This document shows positions 1-6,483 of a stretch of 8,087 nucleotides of DNA, one piece after another (within the stretch, counting starts at the first letter, position 1; each line of letters opens with the position of its first letter). The stretch spans positions 1 through 8,087 of the forward strand of contig CAKPNA010000017.1 in NCBI GenBank assembly GCA_934168275.1. Direction: 5' to 3'. The position numbers were made by a program, and so were the translations under genes. The notes beneath the pieces are model-generated. The model made no database searches. It saw nothing but the letters and a program-made list of their open reading frames with translations, and had not been told where the DNA came from. The stretch is from an uncultured Bacilli bacterium. Its GTDB lineage: Bacteria; Bacillota_I; Bacilli_A; RF39; UBA660.

Positions 1-2
1 AC

Positions 3-30
3 AAAAAGAGAAAAATAATTTTCTCTTTTT
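3..30. terminator. AT-rich symmetrical hairpin downstream of the ParB-family gene
   Basis: A perfect 12-bp inverted repeat (aaaaagagaaaa at 3-14, ttttctcttttt at 19-30) has a 4-nt loop. Read on the minus strand it is a hairpin ending in a T-run about 86 nt after the parB stop codon. Because each arm supplies a T-run, it could also stop a plus-strand transcript entering from the left. The stem is only A/T plus two G-C pairs, so it may be a weak terminator. Confidence 0.55.
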
Positions 31-115
31 AATAACCCTCTTTTTTATTAATGTCTACTATTTAGGGTTCACATCATAATCGTTTTAAAGATTCTATTCT
101 TTTATTAGTTTTATT

Positions 116-1696
116 TTATTTTTGAATTTCTACTACTATTTGATATGAAGTTCCTAAATCATTTTCTACTAATTTAACTGTTATTCCACGATTTTCTAAG
201 TTTTTAACAGCCATTCTTACTTCTGATATAGCGTTATCTAATTGAACTTCAGTCATTGTTGGTTGAGTTGCAGTAGGTGTTGGCTCCGGCATAGCGAATG
301 GATTAGGAACTGTATTATTATTATTATTTAATTCAGGTATTGGTGTTGGTTCAGGAACACTAGTATGTTGCTCCATAAATGGCATTGATGGTTCAGCGTT
401 AACTGTTGGTTGTGGGGTAGCCATAAACTGACTATTTTCAGGTATTGGGGCTGTTTGAACAGGCGCCGGATTCATTTCTGGTTGCATTGGTTGAGTAGCA
501 AATGGATTTACAGGTGGTACTGAACTTGCAAATTGATTTGTTGGTTCAGGAGTACTAACCGGTGGCTCCATAAATGATACAGGTTGTTCCATGTTAACTG
601 TTGGTTGTGGAGTTGACTGTGAAGTACTATTATAATTTTCTAAGTTCATAAATGGATTTACAGGTATTGGTTGCTCTTGTGGTGCTGATTCATTTATTCC
701 TTGACCCGGCATAATTGGTGTTTGATATGTCATACTAGGCATATCTACAGGTGTTGGTGGAACAATTGGAGTAGGCTCTACATAACTATTAGGTGTAGGT
801 ACTGGACCTGTTGCAAAAGAAGGTGTTGGAATATTTATCATTGATCCTACTTGATTATTTAATCCCATTTGTTGATTTTGATTTATATTATTATTTGGTT
901 GAGTATTCATGTTTACTGATTGATTTTCTAAAGATTGAAAATTACCTCCAAAAAACATATTTTGATTATTATTCATATTATCATTCCTCTTTTCAATTAC
1001 ATTTATTTCATCATTAAATACATTTGATGGTTTACTATCTATATTTAAACTATTTAATGCTGATGACATATTACTATTCATTTCATTTACCTCTTCATTT
1101 AATATACTGTTTATATAATCATTTGTCTCTTTTACTGTTAATTTATCATTAATTATTTTATTTAAGACTTCAACTTGTTTTGCTAAATCTAGTTTTAATA
1201 AAAGTTTAGCGTGAGATTCGGATATGTCATTTTTTAATAAAGCTTTTTGTACTTCTTTATCTAAATCTAATAATTTAATTTTTTCTTGTATTCTATCTTT
1301 TGATACACTAGTATTCTTTTCTAAATCTTCTATAGACATATTTGAAGTGTCTAAGATTTTTTTGAATGCTTTGCCTTCTTCTAAAGGATTAAGACTCTTG
1401 TTTTGGAGATTTTCTACTAATGATAGTTCCATACATTCTACATCATTAAACTCTCCGACGAGTGCCGGTACAGTTAACATACCAATTTTCTTAGCAGCTC
1501 GATAGCGTCTTTCACCGGATACTATTTCATACTTATCATTTATCTTTCTTACTATAAGTGGTTGAATTATGCCATATTTACTAATTGACTCACATAATGT
1601 ATCTAGTGCTGTGGTGTCAAATATTTTTCGTGGTTGATTTTTACTAGATATTATATCACTTATATTAAGTTGGATAACCTGACTAGATAATGTCAT
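116..1696 (-). CDS. parB: ParB/Noc-family chromosome partition protein with long disordered linker
   Basis: A 526-residue ParB-family DNA-binding protein expected to load near the origin and act in chromosome segregation or nucleoid occlusion. The N-terminal ParB CTP-binding domain spans about residues 7-110: NQPRK (20-24), GIIQPLIVR (42-50), GERRYRAA (61-68) and ENLQNKSLNPLEEG (95-108). A helix-turn-helix region follows (about 120-170), with SESHAKLLLKL resembling the ParB segment after the recognition helix. Residues about 237-480 are low-complexity, rich in N, Q, P, T, M and E, with internal repeats. A short globular-looking module closes the protein (482-526). Usual ParB and Noc proteins are about 280-300 residues, so this one is greatly enlarged. 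The ATG at 1694-1696 follows GGGAG at about 9 nt spacing. It lies directly after rsmG, where B. subtilis has noc, and no parA is seen. ParB family membership is secure; the choice between ParB and Noc is not. Confidence 0.88.
   Translation of the reverse strand: MTLSSQVIQLNISDIISSKNQPRKIFDTTALDTLCESISKYGIIQPLIVRKINDKYEIVSGERRYRAAKKIGMLTVPALVGEFNDVECMELSLVENLQNKSLNPLEEGKAFKKILDTSNMSIEDLEKNTSVSKDRIQEKIKLLDLDKEVQKALLKNDISESHAKLLLKLDLAKQVEVLNKIINDKLTVKETNDYINSILNEEVNEMNSNMSSALNSLNIDSKPSNVFNDEINVIEKRNDNMNNNQNMFFGGNFQSLENQSVNMNTQPNNNINQNQQMGLNNQVGSMINIPTPSFATGPVPTPNSYVEPTPIVPPTPVDMPSMTYQTPIMPGQGINESAPQEQPIPVNPFMNLENYNSTSQSTPQPTVNMEQPVSFMEPPVSTPEPTNQFASSVPPVNPFATQPMQPEMNPAPVQTAPIPENSQFMATPQPTVNAEPSMPFMEQHTSVPEPTPIPELNNNNNTVPNPFAMPEPTPTATQPTMTEVQLDNAISEVRMAVKNLENRGITVKLVENDLGTSYQIVVEIQK
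281..421 (-). repeat. Tandem repeat copy 2 in the ParB linker
   Basis: Encodes residues 426-472 with TPQPTVN, FME and PEPT at exactly 65 residues from copy 1. NPFA then falls 68 residues away because the five-Asn run has lengthened this copy by about three codons. A partial third unit (NPFM at 347-350 leading into copy 1) suggests the linker grew by repeated duplication. Confidence 0.75.
488..616 (-). repeat. Tandem repeat copy 1 in the ParB linker
   Basis: Encodes residues 361-403, with the pattern TPQPTVN - FME - PEPT - NPFA. It matches copy 2 at a 65-residue (195-nt) offset. The DNA itself is conserved: gttaactgttggttgtgg occurs at 593 onward here and at 398 onward in copy 2, which points to a fairly recent duplication rather than convergent composition. 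Confidence 0.75.
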
Positions 1697-1727
1697 GGTT
1701 GACCACTCCCTATTCTTTTCTATATTA

Positions 1728-1756
1728 ATAATACACTAAAAAATTTATTTTTACAA
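1728..1756 (-). promoter_or_regulatory. Likely sigma-A promoter for the ParB-family gene
   Basis: The minus strand reads TTGTAA (1751-1756), a 17-nt spacer, then TATTAT (1728-1733). This is 4/6 and 5/6 against consensus with ideal spacing. It starts a few bases after the rsmG terminator stem and would give a leader of about 25 nt before the ATG at 1696. The region is so AT-rich that chance matches are possible, but position and spacing are both right. Confidence 0.6.
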
Positions 1757-1819
1757 TAAAAAAGTATTAATTTATTTATTTTATTATTTTGGTAAATAAC
1801 AAATATAAATTAATACTTT
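1756..1819 (-). terminator. Terminator of the mnmE-mnmG-rsmG unit
   Basis: A perfect 15-bp inverted repeat (1761-1775 with 1805-1819) starts at the base after the rsmG stop codon (1820-1822). The intervening 29 nt can form a second short helix (1784-1789 with 1794-1799), extending the hairpin. On the minus strand the distal arm runs into a T-run at 1758-1763. The stem is nearly all A-T, so length rather than G-C content gives it strength. Confidence 0.7.
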
Positions 1820-2521
1820 CTATAACGGCCTTTTCTTTATCTCATTATATCTTCTTGGATATGATGGTGGAGTAGGACCGTCTTTTTTTATTTTTATTAT
1901 ATTTCTTAGGCTATTATCAATAGGTAAATTAAAGGTTGTAATGCTTTCTAATGAAGCATTTAACTTAGTTAGACAAGTAGATATGCTTTTTATTTCTTCA
2001 GCAACATTAGCTTTTAGTGCTATATAGTAACCACAAATTTTTAAGGATTTAATAGATAGTTCTAGTAAAATATTTAATTTTGCTACAGCACGGGATGTAA
2101 TAATATCAAAATATTCAATGTTATTTTGACTAAATTCTTCGGCTCTTTGGTTGACAACTTTAATATCTTCTAAGCCTAATTCTTTTATTACTTCATTTAG
2201 GAATACACATCTTTTAGTAAGAGATTCTACTAAAGTTATTTCAAGATTGGGATATGCTATTTTTAGGACAATTCCTGGAAAACCAGCACCTGTGCCAATA
2301 TCACATACTTTTTGATTAGTTAGTTCTATAGCTTTAGTTATCGTTAAACTATCATAAAAGTGCTTTAAAAGAACTTGGTCATACTCAGTAATGGCTGTTA
2401 GATTAATATTTTTATTATATTCTACTAACATATTATAGTATTTATCTAGTTGATTTAACTGATGCTCAGATAAGATAACGCCTATTTTATTTAGTTCATT
2501 AATAAAGTCATTTTTATTCAT
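1820..2521 (-). CDS. rsmG: 16S rRNA (guanine-527-N7) methyltransferase RsmG
   Basis: RsmG (GidB) is a cytoplasmic enzyme that uses S-adenosylmethionine to make m7G527 in the 530 loop of 16S rRNA. The 233-residue product has normal length. It carries the family N-terminal segment NINLTAI (38-44), KHFYDSL (53-59), the SAM-binding glycine loop DIGTGAGFPGI (74-84), the acidic end of the next strand (VES, 98-100), SRAVA (143-147), and the basic C-terminal tail with YPRR near residue 222. The ATG at 2519-2521 overlaps the last 8 nt of mnmG and has an AAGGAAG Shine-Dalgarno inside mnmG, so the two are probably translationally coupled. It is the last gene of the mnmE unit, with a hairpin right after the TAG stop. 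In other bacteria, loss of RsmG gives low-level streptomycin resistance; that is family knowledge. Confidence 0.96.
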   Translation of the reverse strand: MNKNDFINELNKIGVILSEHQLNQLDKYYNMLVEYNKNINLTAITEYDQVLLKHFYDSLTITKAIELTNQKVCDIGTGAGFPGIVLKIAYPNLEITLVESLTKRCVFLNEVIKELGLEDIKVVNQRAEEFSQNNIEYFDIITSRAVAKLNILLELSIKSLKICGYYIALKANVAEEIKSISTCLTKLNASLESITTFNLPIDNSLRNIIKIKKDGPTPPSYPRRYNEIKKRPL

Positions 2522-4379
2522 TATATTTCTTCCTTAAATATACCATTAGTATTGAAATATCTGCAGGATTAACGCCTGATATTCTTAGGGCTTGTCCAAT
2601 AGAAGTAGGGTTAACATTTTTTAATTTTTGACGGGCTTCACTTGCTAGATTTTGAACATTATCATAATTAATATCTTTAGGTATTTTCTTTTCTTCATAT
2701 TTTAGCATTTTTTCGGCTTCTTTTTCTACTTTAGTTATATATCCTTCATATTTTATTTGAATTTCTACTTGTTCTTCTACTTCATTTGAATATGAACTAG
2801 ATATTAAATTTTGTTCTTTTAATTTTGCAATAGATATTTCAGGTCTTTTTAATAATTCGTAGGCAGAAATACCATCTTTCAATAATTTTGTATCTAATAA
2901 TTTTAGCTTTTCATTATTTGAAGGAGTTATTTTTGCAGATTTTAAATATTCGATTAGTTCTTTTATAGCTTGTTTTTTCTCTTTAAATATTTCATAAGTA
3001 GTATCGTTAATTAAGCCTACTTGTCTTCCATATTCAGTTAGTCTTAAATCAGCATTATCATGGCGAAGTAGAAGACGATATTCCGCTCTTGATGTTAATA
3101 ATCTATATGGTTCGTTAGTACCTTTAGTTATTAAATCATCAATTAATACTCCAATATATGCTTCATTTCTTTTCAAGATTAATGGATCTTTGTTTTCTAA
3201 TTTTAGTGAAGCATTAATACCGGCAATCAATCCTTGACAGGCAGCTTCTTCATAACCACTTGTACCATTTATTTGACCAGCCGTAAATAAATTTTTTAAC
3301 ACTTTTGTCTCAAGAGATGCATTTAACTGAGTAGGGTAGATGGCATCATATTCGATAGCATAAGCATATCTTAATATTTTAGCATTCTCTAATCCTGGTA
3401 GACTATGGACCATTTTTTCTTGAATATCAGTTGGCATACTTGTTGAGAATCCTTGTAAATATATGTCATCGTAGTATAAACTTTCTGGCTCTAAAAACAA
3501 TTGATGTCTTTCTTTATCACTAAATCTAACAATTTTATCTTCGATTGATGGGCAATATCTTGGACCAACTCCGGTAATATCATTCAATCCTCCATACATA
3601 CTAGATTTTGATAAATTATCTTTTATTAATTGATGAGTAGTAGGGGTAGTATAAATTAAATGACATGGTACTTGATTATTTACATCATATTGGTGCTTTG
3701 TATAATGTCCAAAAGTGTACGGTATACTATCACCATTTTCTTCTTTAGTTTTAGAAAAATCAATACTATCTCTAGCTATACGTGGTGGTGTTCCGGTTTT
3801 TAATCTTAAAATTTTAAAGCCATATTTCTTCAAGTTATCGCTTAAATGCATAGATGGTTCTTCATTATGTGGGCCACTTCTTGTACGGGTACTACCTACT
3901 AAAATATCAGATTTTAGATATGTTCCTGTTGTTAAAATGACAATATTTGATGTAATTTTTTCTTGATTTTTAGTTATTATACCCTCAACTGTATCATTAT
4001 TTACAATTAAATCTTCAACCATATCTTCTTTAATAGTAAGATTTTTAGTATTGAGTAGGGTAGATTGCATATTTTGGGGATATGTAATTTTATCGGCTTG
4101 GCTACGTAGAGAACGAACTGCTGGTCCTTTTGATGAATTAAGCATTTTCATTTGTAGGATAGATTTATCAGCATTTTTTCCCATTTCACCACCTAGGGCA
4201 TCAATTTCTCTTACTACTATTCCTTTGGCAGAGCCACCAATAGATGGATTGCATGGCATGGTAGCAATATTTTCAATTCTTCCCGTTATTAAAAGAGTTT
4301 TGTGGCCTTTTCTCGCACTTGCTAAAGCAGCTTCACATCCGGCATGACCGCCTCCAACAACAATTATTTCATACTGCAT
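2514..4379 (-). CDS. mnmG: tRNA uridine-34 5-carboxymethylaminomethyl modification enzyme, FAD subunit MnmG
   Basis: MnmG (GidA) is the FAD-binding half of the MnmE-MnmG complex that installs the 5-carboxymethylaminomethyl group on wobble uridine 34 of tRNAs reading NNA/NNG codons. The 621-residue product is full length. It has the Rossmann dinucleotide loop VGGGHAG (8-14), PCNPSIGG (42-49) with the conserved first Cys, GTPPR (196-200), GVGPRYCPSIEDK (270-282) with the second conserved Cys, TAGQINGTSGYEEAACQG (366-383), and EPYRLLTSRAEYRLLLRHDN (423-442). The C-terminal helical part, which contacts MnmE in studied homologues, ends in a conserved-looking INPADISILMVYL-type tail. The ATG at 4377-4379 is 6 nt from a strong GGAGGT that sits just after the mnmE stop, giving a 13-nt gap. 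Its 3' end overlaps rsmG by 8 nt. Confidence 0.97.
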   Translation of the reverse strand: MQYEIIVVGGGHAGCEAALASARKGHKTLLITGRIENIATMPCNPSIGGSAKGIVVREIDALGGEMGKNADKSILQMKMLNSSKGPAVRSLRSQADKITYPQNMQSTLLNTKNLTIKEDMVEDLIVNNDTVEGIITKNQEKITSNIVILTTGTYLKSDILVGSTRTRSGPHNEEPSMHLSDNLKKYGFKILRLKTGTPPRIARDSIDFSKTKEENGDSIPYTFGHYTKHQYDVNNQVPCHLIYTTPTTHQLIKDNLSKSSMYGGLNDITGVGPRYCPSIEDKIVRFSDKERHQLFLEPESLYYDDIYLQGFSTSMPTDIQEKMVHSLPGLENAKILRYAYAIEYDAIYPTQLNASLETKVLKNLFTAGQINGTSGYEEAACQGLIAGINASLKLENKDPLILKRNEAYIGVLIDDLITKGTNEPYRLLTSRAEYRLLLRHDNADLRLTEYGRQVGLINDTTYEIFKEKKQAIKELIEYLKSAKITPSNNEKLKLLDTKLLKDGISAYELLKRPEISIAKLKEQNLISSSYSNEVEEQVEIQIKYEGYITKVEKEAEKMLKYEEKKIPKDINYDNVQNLASEARQKLKNVNPTSIGQALRISGVNPADISILMVYLRKKYNE

Positions 4380-4392
4380 AATATTACCTCCA

Positions 4393-5754
4393 TTATTTTC
4401 CTAGGCAAAATCTACTAAATAAATTATCAAGTAATTCTTCAGTATATGTTTCACCAATTATTTCTCCTAAAATTTCCCATGCCGATTTTATTTCTAACTC
4501 AACTATATCAACAGGGTAATTATCGTTTATAGCATTAATAGCTGCAACGATTTTATCTTTACTTTTTTCTAATAGGCCAATACTTCTTGAATTAAATGAA
4601 TATTTTATATCATCAGTAATTATTTTTTCTAAATTAAATGTTTCTTTAATTGTATCTTTTAAATCATTAATTCCTAATTTAGTTTTTGTACTTATTTCAA
4701 CTATTTTATAATCTTTTGATAAGTATTCTTTATTTAGTTGTGTTTCTAAGTCGACTTTATTAATTATAATAATTATTGGTTTATTAGTTTCTTTTACGTA
4801 ATTAAATATTTCTTTATCTTCGTCAGTTAATATATCATTATTATTAAATATTAATAGGATTAAATTACAATCTTTTATTACTTTTTTACTTTTTTCAACA
4901 CCAATTTGTTCTATTACGTTATCAGTATTTCTAATACCGGCAGTATCTATTAAGTTAAATACTACTCCTGAAATGTTTATTTGACCTTCTACTATATCTC
5001 TAGTAGTACCGGCTATATTAGTTACTATTGCTTTTTCTTCTTCAAGTAGAGTGTTTAGTAGACTAGATTTTCCAACATTGGGTTTTCCTATTAAGGCAAC
5101 GTTGATTCCTTCTTTAATAATACGTCCTTCTTTTGACTTAGATATTATAGTTTCTAAATTTGATACATAATCTTTTAATTTAGGCAGTATTTTACTGTTT
5201 GTTAGTTCTTCAATATCTTCGTATTCGGGATAATCAATATTTACTTCGATATTAGATATCATTTGAATTAACTTTTCACGAAGTTCTTTTATTAAATTAG
5301 AATTATTCCCTTGTAGTTCATTTATAGCTTGTTTTCTTGAGATATCAGTAGTGGCGTTTAATAAACTATTTACAGCTTCGGCTTGGACTAAGTCTATTCT
5401 GCCATTTAAAAATGCTCTTTTTGTGAATTCTCCTGGTTCAGCTAGACGACAACCGTTTTTTATTAGAAGTTCTAGTATTTTATTGGTAGTGGCAATTCCA
5501 CCATGACAGTTTATTTCTATTAAGTCTTCTCTAGTGTATGTCTTAGGTGCCTTCATTAAACTTACTAAAACTTCATCAATTATATTTTTGCCATCTTTTA
5601 TATAACCATAATTTATGGTATGAGATTCGATGTTCGATAAGTCTTTAGTAAATATTTTATTTACTATTTCAATAGATTCTGGCCCACTTACTCTAATCAT
5701 AGAGATAGCACCAACACCTAGAGCCGTTGAAATTGTAGCAATAGTATCGTTCAT
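4393..5754 (-). CDS. mnmE: tRNA modification GTPase MnmE
   Basis: MnmE (TrmE, ThdF) is the GTPase and folate-binding half of the MnmE-MnmG enzyme for wobble-uridine modification. From the chosen start the protein is 453 residues, normal for the family. The N-terminal folate-binding domain covers about 1-118 (GVGAISMIRVSGP at 13-25, EINCHGG at 80-86, EPGEFTKRAFLNGRIDL at 106-122). The inserted G domain has P-loop GKPNVGKS (223-230), the K-loop region IAGTTRD (247-253), DTAG (270-273) and NKVD (332-335). The last residues are FCLGK (449-453), the diagnostic C-terminus with catalytic Cys450. I start at ATG 5752-5754, because AGAAGGA at 5764-5770 is 9 nt upstream. The longer open frame to 5784 would start upstream of this Shine-Dalgarno and run through it. 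It has its own promoter and leads mnmG and rsmG. Confidence 0.96.
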   Translation of the reverse strand: MNDTIATISTALGVGAISMIRVSGPESIEIVNKIFTKDLSNIESHTINYGYIKDGKNIIDEVLVSLMKAPKTYTREDLIEINCHGGIATTNKILELLIKNGCRLAEPGEFTKRAFLNGRIDLVQAEAVNSLLNATTDISRKQAINELQGNNSNLIKELREKLIQMISNIEVNIDYPEYEDIEELTNSKILPKLKDYVSNLETIISKSKEGRIIKEGINVALIGKPNVGKSSLLNTLLEEEKAIVTNIAGTTRDIVEGQINISGVVFNLIDTAGIRNTDNVIEQIGVEKSKKVIKDCNLILLIFNNNDILTDEDKEIFNYVKETNKPIIIIINKVDLETQLNKEYLSKDYKIVEISTKTKLGINDLKDTIKETFNLEKIITDDIKYSFNSRSIGLLEKSKDKIVAAINAINDNYPVDIVELEIKSAWEILGEIIGETYTEELLDNLFSRFCLGK

Positions 5755-5763
5755 ATAAATCAT

Positions 5764-5770
5764 TCCTTCT
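5764..5770 (-). promoter_or_regulatory. Shine-Dalgarno site that fixes the mnmE start
   Basis: The minus strand reads AGAAGGA, 9 nt before ATG 5752-5754. A second in-frame ATG at 5761-5763 directly abuts this site and is too close to use it, so the start nearest the family N-terminus is preferred. Confidence 0.7.
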
Positions 5771-5787
5771 TTGGTTTTCTGCAATAG

Positions 5788-5816
5788 ATTATAACATTAT
5801 TGATAATTGTTGTAAA
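5788..5816 (-). promoter_or_regulatory. Sigma-A promoter for mnmE-mnmG-rsmG
   Basis: The minus strand reads TTTACA (5811-5816), a 17-nt spacer, then TATAAT (5788-5793): 5/6 and 6/6 against consensus. Transcription should start near 5781, giving a leader of about 27 nt with no room for a riboswitch. It lies just after the jag terminator, so the tRNA-modification genes form a separate unit. Confidence 0.8.
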
Positions 5817-5841
5817 GAAAAATAATGTAGTAATTTAGATA

Positions 5842-5873
5842 TTAAAAAAAGCACGATGTAAAATCAATGCTTT
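5842..5873 (-). terminator. Terminator after jag
   Basis: On the minus strand AAAGCA (5868-5873) pairs with TGCTTT (5848-5853). An inner GAT/ATC helix sits across a small bulge, and a run of T follows down to about 5844. The hairpin starts inside the jag TAA stop codon (5872-5874), leaving no real 3' untranslated region. It ends the rpmH-rnpA-yidC-jag unit. Confidence 0.75.
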
Positions 5874-6483
5874 ATTCTTCAACGTATTTTATTACAACAC
5901 AACGATTTGGTTCTTCACCAGTACTTTCAGTTGTAAGATGTGGATTATCAGCTAGGATAGCATGTACTATTCTTCTTTCATATGAATTCATACTATCTAG
6001 TTTTGCTTCTGTTTTAGTAGCAAGTACTTCTTTAGCCATTCTTTTAGCTAATCTTTCAATGTTAGATACTCTTTTTTCTTTATAATTTTCAACATCTAGA
6101 GTAATAAGTAAATTATTGTTTTCAACAGCGTTATATACAATTTGTCTTATTACATTTTGTAGTGCTTGAATAGTATAACCATTTTTACCTATTAAAACAG
6201 CATTATGATCTGAAAATATTTTTATCATTAAATTATTATCTCTTTTTCTTATTTCTAGATTAGCTTCAATTCCCATATTAGATGTAATATCATTTAGGAC
6301 TTCTTTAGTGTAGTTAACTAAATCATTATGTTTAATTACTTCTATTTTTGTAGATTTTTTTAATAAGCCATTTTTTTCTTCAAGTATTTTAATTATTAGA
6401 TTTTCTTGAGGTGTATTTAATTCGTTAATAGCTTTGTTTACGGCTTCTTCGTATGTTTTAGCTTCAAATTCGTATTTCTTCAT
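5872..6483 (-). CDS. jag: RNA-binding protein Jag (KhpB), KH and R3H domains
   Basis: Jag/KhpB is a cytoplasmic RNA-binding protein encoded next to yidC in many Gram-positives. In studied species it pairs with KhpA and affects cell-wall synthesis, division and small-RNA biology. The 203-residue product has the three expected parts: a Jag-N domain (about 1-50, beginning MKKYEFEAKTYEEAV), a KH domain (about 70-130) with the GxxG loop as IGKNG (98-102), and an R3H domain (about 140-203) with the Arg-x3-His signature at R170 and H174 followed by LTTESTGEEPNRCVVI. The ATG at 6481-6483 directly abuts the yidC TAA stop, with an AAGGAA site inside the end of yidC, so translation is probably coupled. 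A terminator starts in its stop codon. Length and domain order are normal; its RNA targets cannot be read from the sequence. Confidence 0.94.
   Translation of the reverse strand: MKKYEFEAKTYEEAVNKAINELNTPQENLIIKILEEKNGLLKKSTKIEVIKHNDLVNYTKEVLNDITSNMGIEANLEIRKRDNNLMIKIFSDHNAVLIGKNGYTIQALQNVIRQIVYNAVENNNLLITLDVENYKEKRVSNIERLAKRMAKEVLATKTEAKLDSMNSYERRIVHAILADNPHLTTESTGEEPNRCVVIKYVEE

Larger units (their letters stand above)
257..988 (-). other. Disordered N/Q/P/T-rich linker encoded within the ParB-family gene
   Basis: Residues about 237-480 of the ParB-family protein have almost no predicted regular structure. The first part is Asn/Gln/Met-rich (237-285) and the second is Pro/Thr/Glu-rich (286-480). 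The motif NPF recurs at 347-349, 397-399 and 465-467. A run of five Asn codons at 314-328 is an AAT-type trinucleotide repeat that could vary in length. Canonical ParB has only a short linker between its DNA-binding and dimerisation domains. Confidence 0.85.

Noticed and set aside
178..196. A partial parS-like string (ttccacg) inside the ParB-family gene
   Set aside because: Only the left half resembles parS; there is no palindromic partner, and it falls in ordinary coding sequence for the C-terminal module.
3715..4347. Plus-strand open frames opposite mnmG
   Set aside because: They are antisense shadows of a well-conserved gene, with no Shine-Dalgarno, no recognisable domain and no promoter.
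5761..5784. Upstream mnmE starts at 5784 and 5763
   Set aside because: The first lies upstream of the Shine-Dalgarno and the second abuts it. Both would add residues before the conserved MnmE N-terminus.
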